Shown here piece after piece: positions 1 through 10,314 of a stretch of 64,000 nt of DNA (positions are counted from its first letter, which is position 1; each line of letters opens with the position of its first letter). Source of the DNA: an uncultured Erythrobacter sp. Lineage in GTDB: Bacteria > Pseudomonadota > Alphaproteobacteria > Sphingomonadales > Sphingomonadaceae. Under the pieces are notes generated by a model, which saw only the letters and a program-made list of their open reading frames with translations, was not told the origin of the DNA and searched no databases. The stretch covers positions 558,001 through 622,000 of the forward strand of contig NZ_OY284433.1 in assembly GCF_958304185.1 (NCBI RefSeq), given 5' to 3'. The position numbers and the translations under genes were made by a program.

Positions 1-17
1 CCAGTCGGTGCGGGGGG

Positions 18-475
18 TCATAAGGGCTTCCTAGCGAGATAAAGCCCGAAGGCCATGATCGCGATGCCGAGCAGCCGCCGCGGTGTCAAACTGCTTTGGA
101 TCGCCCCCAGCCACCCGAAGTGGTCAATCGCAGCGGCCGCAACGATCTGCCCCAGCAACACGAAAAAAATCGCATTACCCAGCCCGATGCGGGGGGCAGC
201 GAATGTCACCGACACGCCGTAGAACAGGATGAAGACCGCCCCGAACCAAACGTAAGGAACGTCGAAATGCAAGGCTGCCCTTTGGGGCAACCCGGTCGCA
301 GCGAGCAAGGCCACGGCGATGATCAACCCCACTGCAAAGGCAGCAGCGGTTGCCGCAATGGGGCCTCCCAGTTGCTTGCTCAGTCCGGAATTAAAAGCAG
401 CAAAGACCGGTATGCCAATCCCGGCAGCGAACATCATCGCGGCGATGGGCAAGAAAGCACTGGATTGCGGTGCGC

Positions 476-479
<4 letters not shown>
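18..479 (-). CDS. DMT-superfamily transporter (DUF606/YdcZ type)
   Basis: A 153-residue, almost wholly hydrophobic protein with about five membrane-spanning stretches, in the inner membrane. The opening Phe/Ala-Gly-rich helix followed by a G-L-S-K-Q-L-G-G segment is typical of the small DUF606 (YdcZ) branch of the drug/metabolite transporter superfamily. Its substrate is unknown. Its ATG overlaps the stop of the methylmalonyl-CoA mutase gene by 4 bases (ATGA), so it is probably translationally coupled to it as the last visible gene of the propionate operon. Whether it moves a related acid or CoA precursor is speculation. Confidence 0.8.
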
Positions 480-2629
<2,150 letters not shown>

Positions 2630-2642
2630 GGCTTCTCAATCC

Positions 2643-2733
2643 CGTCATGCTGAACTTGTTTCAGCATCCATGGCTCGGCATTCGGCCAAGGTTCGTGCGG
2701 CAAAATGGACCCTGAAACAAGTTCAGGGTGACG
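2643..2733. repeat. Compound two-hairpin palindromic repeat, family A, copy 1
   Basis: Two arms in inverted orientation are bounded by CGTCA and TGACG. The left arm has the core TGCTGAAcTTGTTTCAGCA, itself a hairpin. The right arm, read inward, has CCCTGAACTTGTTTCAGGG. The arms differ at two dinucleotides, and the changes are compensatory, so each hairpin stays paired. It fills the gap between the crotonase and mutase genes. A second copy is at 4125-4215. Confidence 0.85.
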
Positions 2734-2747
2734 AACAGGGCGGAGCG

Positions 2748-3533
2748 TTACTCCCCCTTGAACTCGGCCTTGCGCTTCTGGAGGAAGGCCATGCCGCCCT
2801 CCATTGCGTCCTTGGTCGCGCCGGCGATCCGCTGGCCCTCGGCCTCGGCGAGCAGCACCATCTGGAGGTTCTGGTCGAGCGCCGTTGCGATGTTGCGCTT
2901 CATCGTCGCGTAGGCCACGGTCGGACCGTTCGCGAGCTTCTCGGCCAGTGCGCGCGCCTCGGTCATCAGGTCGGCGTCATCGACGCACTTATAGATCAGC
3001 CCCCATTCTTCGGCCTGCTGACCCGAAATCTTCTCGCCCAGCATCATCATCCGCGTGGCGCGCGCGCGGCCGATGGCGCGGGCGAGCAGCCAGGTCGAGC
3101 CGCCATCAGGCACAAGGCCGATATTGACGAAGGCCTGGAGGAAATACGCAGAGCGTCCGGCAATGGTGAAATCAGCGGCCAAGGCGAGTGAGCAGCCCAC
3201 ACCCGCCGCCGGACCGTTGACCGCGCAGATCACCGGCACCTGCGCGCGGATCAGCTGGCTGATCGCGGGGTTGTAGTGGTTGCTCAGGGCCTCGTGGCTG
3301 CCGCCCTTCCCGCCGAGCGCGCTTCCGCTGCCCCGCGCCGAAAGATCAGCGCCCGAGCAGAAGCCCTTTCCCTCACCCGTAATCAGAACCGCGCGCGCGT
3401 CCCCGAGGTCGTAGAACGCCTGCCCAAGCTCATCAGCCATCTGCGGCGGCATGGCATTGAGCCGCTCGGGGCGGTTGAGGGTGATGGTGAGCAGCGGGCC
3501 GTCACGGTCGACGCGGATGGTTTCGTAGGACAT
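2748..3533 (-). CDS. Enoyl-CoA hydratase/isomerase (crotonase) family protein
   Basis: A 261-residue crotonase-fold protein. The oxyanion-hole segment F-C-S-G-A-D-L and the second one, N-G-P-A-A-G-V-G, are clear. At the position where classical enoyl-CoA hydratases carry the first catalytic Glu (G-G-G-C-E), this protein has G-V-G-C-S. The only obvious acidic catalytic candidate is the Asp in G-L-V-P-D-G-G-S-T-W, the arrangement of PaaG-type isomerases. An isomerase or other crotonase activity therefore seems likelier than plain hydration. The open frame extends upstream, but the ATG at 3533 (M-S-Y-E-T) fits the family start; the extension would run through a repeat. It sits in the methylmalonyl-CoA operon between the epimerase and mutase. 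A role as methylmalonyl-CoA decarboxylase is possible but unproven. Confidence 0.9.
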   Translation of the reverse strand: MSYETIRVDRDGPLLTITLNRPERLNAMPPQMADELGQAFYDLGDARAVLITGEGKGFCSGADLSARGSGSALGGKGGSHEALSNHYNPAISQLIRAQVPVICAVNGPAAGVGCSLALAADFTIAGRSAYFLQAFVNIGLVPDGGSTWLLARAIGRARATRMMMLGEKISGQQAEEWGLIYKCVDDADLMTEARALAEKLANGPTVAYATMKRNIATALDQNLQMVLLAEAEGQRIAGATKDAMEGGMAFLQKRKAEFKGE

Positions 3534-3552
3534 TTTATCAAACCTCTCAGTT

Positions 3553-3643
3553 TCCCCGCCCCGGCCACCGAGCCGGGGCCCAGCTTTCTTCCGCGCGGCG
3601 CAAGAAGGAAAGCGGGGCCCCGGATCAAGTCCGAGGCGGGGGT
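3553..3643. repeat. GC-rich palindromic repeat in operon gap
   Basis: This holds several nested inverted repeats: GCCCCGGC pairing with GCCGGGGC around 3560-3580, then a longer imperfect pairing between the CTTTCTT and AAGAAGGAAAG segments, then GGGGCCCCGG. It differs from families A and B in this window. It occupies the whole gap between the crotonase and epimerase genes. Confidence 0.6.
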
Positions 3644-3648
3644 TGTTC

Positions 3649-4101
3649 TCAATTCGACCAGTGCGCATTCTCGCGCGGCGTTTCCATGATCTCGGTAAGC
3701 ATGCCGCCCATGTCCTTGGGATGGACGAAAAAGATAGGGGTGCCGTGCGCGCCGATGCGCGTGGGGCCGAGGATGCGCTTGCCGAGCGCCTCGAATTCCG
3801 AGCGCGCCTCGGCGATGTCGGGCACTTCGAAGCACAGGTGATGCTGCCCGCCCAAGGGGTTCTTGGCGATGTAGCCCGCGAGCGTGGAGTTCTCCCCCAG
3901 CGGCTCGATCAGCTCGATTTGCGTTCCGTTCATGGCGCCATCGGCACCGGGGGTGTCGACGAAGCAGACCTTCACGCCCTGCTCCTCAAGGTCGAAGGGC
4001 TCGCAAATGACGCTCGCGCCCATCACGTCGCGGTAGAACGCGATGGAGTCCGCAATGGAGGGCGTGGCGACCCCGATGTGGTTCAGTCTTCCCAGCTTCA
4101 C
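3649..4101 (-). CDS. mce: Methylmalonyl-CoA epimerase
   Basis: A 150-residue glyoxalase/VOC-fold enzyme that converts (S)- to (R)-methylmalonyl-CoA, linking propionyl-CoA carboxylase to the mutase. It opens with L-N-H-I-G-V-A (metal-ligand His). It has a Q-I-E-L-I-E-P metal/catalytic Glu motif, a G-G-Q-H-H-L-C-F-E-V motif in the second half, and a C-terminal G-x-L-T-E-I-M-E. Length and motif order are normal. The start codon is GTG with an AGAGGA ribosome-binding site 8 bases upstream. It lies between pccB and the crotonase, on the same strand. Confidence 0.95.
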   Translation of the reverse strand: MKLGRLNHIGVATPSIADSIAFYRDVMGASVICEPFDLEEQGVKVCFVDTPGADGAMNGTQIELIEPLGENSTLAGYIAKNPLGGQHHLCFEVPDIAEARSEFEALGKRILGPTRIGAHGTPIFFVHPKDMGGMLTEIMETPRENAHWSN

Positions 4102-4124
4102 TGGCGCATTCCTCTCTCAGTTCC

Positions 4125-4215
4125 CGTCATGCTGAACTTGTTTCAGCATCCATTCTTCGGCCTGCTCTGCCGGTGTTTTGGGCGAGATGGACCCTGAAAC
4201 AAGTTCAGGGTGACG
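4125..4215. repeat. Compound two-hairpin palindromic repeat, family A, copy 2
   Basis: Same arms as at 2643-2733: CGTCATGCTGAACTTG at the left and its variant partner ending GGTGACG at the right. The arms are nearly identical between copies, while the roughly 30-base centre differs. It lies between pccB and the epimerase gene. Confidence 0.85.
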
Positions 4216-4233
4216 ATGGTGGTTATGCCGCGA

Positions 4234-5766
4234 TCACAGCGGAATATTGTCATGCTTCTTCCACGGGTTTTCCAAGCTCTTCGTCCGCAGCTTGCGTAGC
4301 CCCAGCGCGATCCGCCGCCGCGTCGAGTGCGGATGGATCACCTCGTCGATATAGCCGCGCTGCGCTGCCACGAAGGGGTTGGCGAAGCGGTCTTCGTATT
4401 CTTTGGTCTTCTCGGCGATCTTTGCCGCATCGCCGCGATCCTGCCGGAAGATGATCTCCACCGCGCCCTTCGCGCCCATCACCGCAATTTCCGCCGTGGG
4501 CCAAGCGTAGTTTAGGTCGCCGCGCAGGTGCTTGGAGGCCATTACGTCATAGGCCCCGCCGTAAGCCTTGCGGGTGATGACGGTGATCTTGGGCACGGTT
4601 GCCTCGGCATAGGCGAAGAGCAGCTTCGCGCCGTGCTTGATGATCCCGCCGAGTTCCTGCGCGGTGCCGGGGAGGAAGCCGGGGACGTCTACAAACGTCA
4701 GGATCGGGATTTCGAAGGCATCGCAGAACCGCACGAAGCGCGCGGCTTTCTTTGACGAATTGATGTCGAGCACGCCCGCCAGCACCATCGGCTGGTTCGC
4801 GACAACGCCCACGGTGCGCCCTTCCACCCGGCCGAACCCGCACAGGATATTGCCCGCGTGCATCGGCTGGATTTCGAAGAAATCGCCCTCGTCCAGCACC
4901 TTGGCGATGACTTCGTGCATGTCATAGGGCTGGTTGGCATTGTCAGGAATCAGCGTGTCGAGGCTGTTGTCGATCCGGTCCCACGCGTCGCTGGTGGGGA
5001 GGATCGGGGCGTCGTCGCGGTTCGACAGCGGGAGAAAATCGAAGAAGCGACGGGTGGCCAAAAGGGCCTCGACATCGTTCTCATAGGCGAGATCGGCAAC
5101 CGAGGTCTTGGTGGTGTGGGTGATCGCGCCGCCCAGCTCCTCCTGCGTCACAACCTCGTTGGTGACGGTCTTCACCACCTCCGGCCCGGTGACAAACATG
5201 TAGCTCGAATCCTTCACCATGAAGATGAAGTCGGTCATGGCGGGCGAATACACCGCCCCGCCCGCGCACGGACCCATGATGAGGCTGATCTGCGGCACTA
5301 CGCCGCTCGCCAGCACATTGCGCTGGAACACCTCAGCATAGCCGCCGAGGCTTGCCACACCTTCCTGAATCCGCGCGCCGCCCGAATCGTTGAGGCCGAT
5401 CACCGGCGCGCCGACCTTCAGCGCGGTGTCCATCACCTTGCAGATCTTCTCGGCATGGCGCTTTGACAGGGAGCCGCCGAACACGGTGAAATCCTGCGAG
5501 AACACGTAAACCAGCCGCCCGTTGATCGTGCCGCTGCCCGTCACCACCCCGTCACCCGGAATGCGCTGGGTTTCCATGCCGAAATCGTTGCAGTCGTGCT
5601 CCACATAAGCATCGACTTCTTCAAAGCTGCCTTCGTCGAGCAGCACGTCGAGCCGTTCGCGCGCGGTCAGTTTGCCCTTGGCGTGCTGGGCGTCGATGCG
5701 CTTCTGGCCGCCGCCTATGCGGGCGGCTTCGCGGCGGCGTTCCATTTCGGCGATATTGGCGGACAA
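4234..5766 (-). CDS. pccB: Propionyl-CoA carboxylase, carboxyltransferase (beta) subunit
   Basis: 510 residues of the acyl-CoA carboxyltransferase family, which transfers CO2 from biotin to propionyl-CoA to give (S)-methylmalonyl-CoA. The N-terminal half has G-S-G-T-I-N-G and [10 protein letters not shown], the oxyanion/acyl-CoA region. The C-terminal half has [10 protein letters not shown] and the second binding region G-G-A-Y-D-V-M. Length is typical of PccB rather than AccD. The start is TTG, supported by AAGGGG seven bases upstream; an in-frame ATG follows at codon 8. It is the first visible gene of the propionate module. The biotin-carrying alpha subunit is not in the window. Confidence 0.95.
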   Translation of the reverse strand: MSANIAEMERRREAARIGGGQKRIDAQHAKGKLTARERLDVLLDEGSFEEVDAYVEHDCNDFGMETQRIPGDGVVTGSGTINGRLVYVFSQDFTVFGGSLSKRHAEKICKVMDTALKVGAPVIGLNDSGGARIQEGVASLGGYAEVFQRNVLASGVVPQISLIMGPCAGGAVYSPAMTDFIFMVKDSSYMFVTGPEVVKTVTNEVVTQEELGGAITHTTKTSVADLAYENDVEALLATRRFFDFLPLSNRDDAPILPTSDAWDRIDNSLDTLIPDNANQPYDMHEVIAKVLDEGDFFEIQPMHAGNILCGFGRVEGRTVGVVANQPMVLAGVLDINSSKKAARFVRFCDAFEIPILTFVDVPGFLPGTAQELGGIIKHGAKLLFAYAEATVPKITVITRKAYGGAYDVMASKHLRGDLNYAWPTAEIAVMGAKGAVEIIFRQDRGDAAKIAEKTKEYEDRFANPFVAAQRGYIDEVIHPHSTRRRIALGLRKLRTKSLENPWKKHDNIPL

Positions 5767-5848
5767 TGGGCATCCCCTTGTTTGGCGTGTTTGGCCGCTG
5801 CGTTGCCTTAGCCTGTCCCAAGCGTCAACGTGGCAAAAGTGCGGGCGG

Positions 5849-6571
5849 TCAGAACCGCAGGGTCATGCGCCGCGCCAGCCACGGGGCCACCGCCTCGACC
5901 ATGCGCAGCATCTTGGTCATGCCGATATTGGCCTCGTCGTGGTCCTGCTCGATCGCGGCGATGATCTGGCGGGCGCATTCCTCGGGCGGCATTTTCTTCA
6001 TCGGGTTGCCGTCATTCATCTGGGTGTCGACCACGGGCGGCAGAGCCTCGATCACCTGAATGGCGCTTTCTTTGAGCTGTTCGCGCAGCGCCAATGTGTA
6101 AAACCGCAAGCCCGCCTTGGTGGCGCAATAGACCGGCTGGCGCGCTGCTGGCGCAATCGCGAGGCCGCTGGTGACGTTGACAATCGCCGCCTGCGGACGG
6201 GCGCGCAGCCGCTCCACCAGCGCCGTAATCAGCCGGATCGGTGCGGACAGGTTGGCATAGATGCCGGCATCCGCCGCATCGGCATCAGGCGCGGCCTTGC
6301 GGAAATCGTGATCGACCAGCTGTCCGGCATTGTTGATCAGCACGTCGAGTTCAGTGTCGGCCAGCTGCGCGATCAGCGCATCGACCCCGGCGGCATGGGA
6401 CAGATCGGCCGCGATCACCTCGAACCCCGCGGCCCGCATTGCGTCGAGCCGTTCGGGGCTGCGTCCGGTTAGGATTACCCGCGCACCCTTGGCCTTGAGT
6501 TGCAGCGCGATCTCGCGCCCGATCCCGGCGCTGCCGCCCGTCAACAATACCGTCTTTCCTGCAACCTGCAT
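5849..6571 (-). CDS. SDR-family NAD(P)-dependent oxidoreductase
   Basis: A 240-residue short-chain dehydrogenase. The cofactor motif T-G-G-S-A-G-I-G is at residues 11-18, N-N-A-G follows near residue 85, and the catalytic Y-x-x-x-K appears as Y-C-A-T-K. This is the classical DltE-like group; the substrate cannot be told from sequence. It is divergent from the FAD oxidoreductase at 6644, with 72 bases between the two starts, so the promoters must lie close together there. Confidence 0.9.
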   Translation of the reverse strand: MQVAGKTVLLTGGSAGIGREIALQLKAKGARVILTGRSPERLDAMRAAGFEVIAADLSHAAGVDALIAQLADTELDVLINNAGQLVDHDFRKAAPDADAADAGIYANLSAPIRLITALVERLRARPQAAIVNVTSGLAIAPAARQPVYCATKAGLRFYTLALREQLKESAIQVIEALPPVVDTQMNDGNPMKKMPPEECARQIIAAIEQDHDEANIGMTKMLRMVEAVAPWLARRMTLRF

Positions 6572-6643
6572 GACACCAGCCTCCCTGCCTGTGGCTTACG
6601 AACAACAGTTGCATAGGGCAACGCATTAGGCGAGACCGGCGTC

Positions 6644-7747
6644 ATGGAGCGGTGCGATTTTCTGGTGATCGGCGGCGGGATTGCGGGGCTGAGCTGCGCC
6701 GCGCGGTTGGCCGCGCATGGGCGGGTGGTGGTGCTGGAGGGCGAAAGCGCGCCCGGATACCACGCCTCGGGCCGCAGCGTGGCAGTGGCGCATTTCGGGC
6801 TGGGCGAGCTGCTGGTGCGCACGCTGACTGCGCTGAGCCTGCCTGTGCTGGCCGAGCATGGCACGCGGCACCCGGCGCTGCACATCGCCTCCGCAGAGCA
6901 GCTTGGGGCGCTTGATGTGTTGGAAGACACGCACCGCCAGTTCGGCTGCGACTATGCGCGGATGAGCGGCGCCGAAGCGCGCGCGCTGCTGCCGGTGCTG
7001 AAGTCTGAGGCGTGCGCGGCCGCGCTGGTCGATTACGGGGCGCTGAAGCTCGATACGCACGCGATGTTGCAGGCCCACATCGCCGCCTTGCGCGCGGCGG
7101 GCAGTACGGTGGTTACCGGCGCAAGGGTCACCGCGATTGTGCGCGACGGGACTGGCTGGCGGGTCGAGACCTCGGGCGAGACTTACGCTGCGCCCTTGCT
7201 CATCAACGCTGCCGGAGCATGGGCGGATGAGATTGCGCGCCTTGCGGGCATAACCCCCATCGGGATCGAGCCGCGCCGCCGCACCGTCATCTCTTTCGCC
7301 TCCCCTGACGGCGAGGATGTGCGGGCCTGGCCCTTCACCAAAACGGTTAGCGAAGGCTTCTACGTGCTGCCCGAAGGTGCGGGACAACTGCTCGCGTCAT
7401 CGATGGACCAGACCCCCAGCGCGCCGTGCGACGCCGCGCCTGAGGAGCTCGACATCGCCATCGCCGCCGACCGGGTCGAGCAGGCAACCACCCTCCCCAT
7501 CCGCCGGATCACGCATAGCTGGGCGGGCCTGAGAAGTTTCGCACCCGATGAATTGCCAGTGATCGGCCATGCGGCGGGCGCGCCCGGCTTTGTGTGGGTC
7601 GCGGGACAAGGTGGCGCTGGCTTCCAGACCGCTCCGGCCCTGTCACGGATTGCCGCAAGCGCGGTGCTAGGCCTGCCCTTCCCTACGGATTGCACCGCCG
7701 CAGGCCTTGCGCCTGAGCAATTCGCCCCGGCGCGGCTCGGCGCCTAG
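6644..7747 (+). CDS. FAD-dependent oxidoreductase (DAO/DadA family)
   Basis: A 367-residue flavoprotein of the D-amino-acid oxidase/glycine oxidase fold. The dinucleotide-binding motif V-I-G-G-G-I-A-G-L-S is at residues 6-15, and a C-terminal FAD segment G-A-P-G-F-V-W-V-A-G-Q-G-G-A-G-F is present. It probably oxidises an amine or 2-hydroxy acid; the substrate is unknown. It has no signal peptide. It converges on the reductase gene at 7744, and the stop codons of both genes share one palindromic CTAG. Confidence 0.9.
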   Translation: MERCDFLVIGGGIAGLSCAARLAAHGRVVVLEGESAPGYHASGRSVAVAHFGLGELLVRTLTALSLPVLAEHGTRHPALHIASAEQLGALDVLEDTHRQFGCDYARMSGAEARALLPVLKSEACAAALVDYGALKLDTHAMLQAHIAALRAAGSTVVTGARVTAIVRDGTGWRVETSGETYAAPLLINAAGAWADEIARLAGITPIGIEPRRRTVISFASPDGEDVRAWPFTKTVSEGFYVLPEGAGQLLASSMDQTPSAPCDAAPEELDIAIAADRVEQATTLPIRRITHSWAGLRSFAPDELPVIGHAAGAPGFVWVAGQGGAGFQTAPALSRIAASAVLGLPFPTDCTAAGLAPEQFAPARLGA

Positions 7748-8769
7748 ACCCGAACGATCCCCTGTTCGACCAAGCTGCGCGCGGTCGCTTCGATACTGTC
7801 ATCGGCGGGGATAAAGTCCATCCCCAGCACACTCCGCGTATGCTCGCCCGAGACATCGCGAGTGCGGCCGAGTTCCGCCTTCACCTGCTTCATCTCGGCC
7901 ATCAGCGGCGCGAGCAGGCTGACGACGAAGTCCGGCAGTTTGCGGGTTGGCACCTTGCGCGCAAGCTCAGGCGTGCGGGCCCGCAGCACTGCGGCAATTT
8001 CGGTCATCCACACGAAGCGATCCTGCACCGGAAAGCGCTCCCCCCGCACGGTTTCAGCAGGTGCATCAAGCGCCAGCAGATGGGCGCGGGCAACATCGCG
8101 CACATCGATAATGCCGAAGCCGACCGCGGGCAGCGCCGGGATCTCGCCGGTCAGCAGCTTGCGCACCAGCTCAATCGAGGTCGACAGATCGTCATTCACC
8201 ACCGGCCCCAGCACCGCGACCGGATTGACCGAGCAGAACGCCAGATCGGGCGCATTCGCCGCGACCCATTCGCGCGCGGCTTTTTCGGCCACAGTCTTGG
8301 AGCGGTGGTAGGGCGGCACGGCTGGATTTTCGAGCACAGTCCAGTCACGCTCGTCAAAGCGATCCTTGCCGGGGCCGTGGCCATAGGCAATCGCGGCCGC
8401 CGAACTGGTCAGGACGAAGCGCTCCACCCCCGCCGCATGGGCAAAGCGTAGCGCCCGCAAAGCCCCTTCGCGCGCCGGGATCACCAGCTCATCGGCGTGT
8501 TTCGGCACCGCGAGCGGGAAAGGCGAGGCCACATGGGCCACGCCGTCGCAGCCCTTGCAGGCTTCGGCCCAGCCCGCGTCATTTTCCAGATCGGCCTGAA
8601 ACACCCGCAAACGCTCGCCTGCCTGAGGCCAGCGGGCACGCAGGCGCGGTTCGCTTTTGGCGGCATTGCGCACCGTAGTGTGCACCGCCTTGCCCGCCGC
8701 CAGCGCCTGATCGATGATCTCGCCCGCGATATAGCCAGTGCCGCCGGTCACAAGGATGGTATCGGCCAT
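7744..8769 (-). CDS. NAD(P)-dependent reductase/epimerase, dihydroflavonol-reductase-like
   Basis: A 341-residue extended SDR. The cofactor motif V-T-G-G-T-G-Y-I-A is at residues 6-14, and the catalytic Tyr/Lys pair appears as Y-H-R-S-K with an upstream S-S-A-A-A. It resembles bacterial aldehyde/carbonyl reductases related to dihydroflavonol 4-reductase. Substrate unknown. It overlaps the convergent FAD oxidoreductase by four bases at CTAG. Confidence 0.88.
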   Translation of the reverse strand: MADTILVTGGTGYIAGEIIDQALAAGKAVHTTVRNAAKSEPRLRARWPQAGERLRVFQADLENDAGWAEACKGCDGVAHVASPFPLAVPKHADELVIPAREGALRALRFAHAAGVERFVLTSSAAAIAYGHGPGKDRFDERDWTVLENPAVPPYHRSKTVAEKAAREWVAANAPDLAFCSVNPVAVLGPVVNDDLSTSIELVRKLLTGEIPALPAVGFGIIDVRDVARAHLLALDAPAETVRGERFPVQDRFVWMTEIAAVLRARTPELARKVPTRKLPDFVVSLLAPLMAEMKQVKAELGRTRDVSGEHTRSVLGMDFIPADDSIEATARSLVEQGIVRV

Positions 8770-8828
8770 GCTGCGCTTCCCCTATTTGAGTGTTGCTACA
8801 CCTTAGCAGCACGGCGGCGGCGCGCAGC

Positions 8829-10181
8829 CTATTTGAACAGCACCAGCTCTTCCGCCATCGTCGGGTGGATCGCGACCGTGGCGTCGAAATCGGCCTTGGT
8901 CAGCCCCGCCTTCACCGCAATCGCGGCAGCCTGCATGATCTCGGGCGCGTCAGGGCCTATCATGTGGATGCCGACGATCCGGTCATTCGCGGCATCGACG
9001 ATCATCTTGTAAAGGCTGCGCTCGTTGCGCCCGGCCACCACGTTCTTCATCGGCCGGAAATCGGACTGGAAGACCTTGATATTGCCGAGCTGGTTGCGCG
9101 CTTCGCTTTCGGTCATGCCAACGGCGGCGATCGGCGGGTGGCTGAATACGGCGCTGGGCACGCAGGAGTGATCAACCGCATAGGGCTCGACCCCTCCGAA
9201 CACAGAGTCAGCAAACGCCTGCCCTTCGCGGATCGCCACCGGGGTCAGTTGCACCCGGTCGGTCACATCGCCCACAGCATAGACGTAGTCGACATTGGTG
9301 CGGCTGAAGGCATCGACCACGATTTCCCCGCGCTTGCCGGTTTCAATGCCGACAGTTTCAAGGCCCAGCCCTTCAATGTTAGGCACTCGTCCCGTTGCGA
9401 CCATTACCGCGTCATACTCGCAGGCGTCCTGCCCGGTCAGCTTGACCAGCAGAGTGCCGTCGTCCTGCTTTTCGATGTGCTCGAACTCGGCGTGGAACAG
9501 GAAGGCGATGCCCTTGACCATCGAGATTTGCAGCAGCCGGTCGCGGACGCTCGCATCATAGCTGCGCAGGATCGTGTCCGAGCGGTTGGCAATCGTCACC
9601 TTGCAGCCGAATTCGTTGAAGATCCCGGCAAATTCATTGGCGATGTAGCCCCCGCCTGCGATCAGGATGCGGCGCGGGAGGGTGTCGAGGTGGAAGGCCT
9701 CGTTCGAGGTGATGACGTGTTCGCTACCGGGAAACTGCGGCACAAACGGCCGGGCGCCGGTAGCGATGAGGATATGCGCGGCGGTGACCACCTTGCCGCT
9801 CGCCAGGGTGATCTGGTGATCGCCCGTTATGATGGCGCGTTCATTGAAGATGGCGACATTGTGGTTGCCCAGGGTCTGACCATATAGCCCCTCGAGCCGC
9901 GACACATCGTTCTGGACGGAATCGCGCAAGGCCGCCCAGTCGAAGCTCTTGCCCGTGATCGTCCAGCCGAAATGCTGTGCATCGACCAGATCCTCCGCGA
10001 AATGGGCACCGTAGACGAGCATCTTCTTGGGCACGCAGCCACGGATCACGCAGGTGCCGCCGACGCGGTATTCCTCTGCAACGGCCACCTTGGCGCCGTG
10101 GGCTGCGGCCACCCGGCTGGCCCGCACCCCGCCTGACCCTGCGCCGATGGTGAAGAGATCAAAGTCGTATTCGGCCGTCAT
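8829..10181 (-). CDS. gor: Glutathione-disulfide reductase
   Basis: A cytoplasmic flavoprotein that reduces glutathione disulfide with NADPH. From the chosen start it has 450 residues. FAD motif G-A-G-S-G-G is at 13-18 and the redox disulfide C-V-I-R-G-C at Cys44/Cys49. The NADPH-binding G-G-G-Y-I-A-N-E-F is mid-protein, and the C-terminal catalytic H-P-T-M-A-E-E is present. The V-I-R-G-C-V-P-K-K variant is typical of glutathione reductase. The ATG at 10181 lies 7 bases after GGAG; the ATG at 10184 is too close to it, and a longer in-frame reading to 10211 is not supported. Confidence 0.93.
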   Translation of the reverse strand: MTAEYDFDLFTIGAGSGGVRASRVAAAHGAKVAVAEEYRVGGTCVIRGCVPKKMLVYGAHFAEDLVDAQHFGWTITGKSFDWAALRDSVQNDVSRLEGLYGQTLGNHNVAIFNERAIITGDHQITLASGKVVTAAHILIATGARPFVPQFPGSEHVITSNEAFHLDTLPRRILIAGGGYIANEFAGIFNEFGCKVTIANRSDTILRSYDASVRDRLLQISMVKGIAFLFHAEFEHIEKQDDGTLLVKLTGQDACEYDAVMVATGRVPNIEGLGLETVGIETGKRGEIVVDAFSRTNVDYVYAVGDVTDRVQLTPVAIREGQAFADSVFGGVEPYAVDHSCVPSAVFSHPPIAAVGMTESEARNQLGNIKVFQSDFRPMKNVVAGRNERSLYKMIVDAANDRIVGIHMIGPDAPEIMQAAAIAVKAGLTKADFDATVAIHPTMAEELVLFK

Positions 10182-10271
10182 CATGCTGCTCCCATCGTCG
10201 CGGACACGCATATGGCGTCACAGGGGCGGAGCGGCAACCATGCGCGGATGAAATGCCGGATTCAGATAAGG

Positions 10272-10302
10272 AAAGGGCGGGAGTTTGCCGCTCCCGCCCT
10301 TT
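10272..10302 (-). terminator. Hairpin terminator between the helicase and glutathione reductase genes
   Basis: A perfect 12-bp stem (AAAGGGCGGGAG with CTCCCGCCCTTT) around a 7-base loop, starting 13 bases beyond the helicase stop. On the plus strand it is followed by TTGTTTT. On the minus strand, the direction of the flanking genes, it is preceded by an A-tract and followed only by CC after three Ts. The minus-strand role as the helicase terminator is inferred from position. Confidence 0.7.
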
Positions 10303-10314
10303 TTGTTTTAATTG

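Noticed and set aside
3533-3668. Extended N-terminus of the crotonase
   Set aside because: The added 45 residues are encoded by a palindromic repeat and do not resemble the family; the ATG at 3533 gives a normal start.
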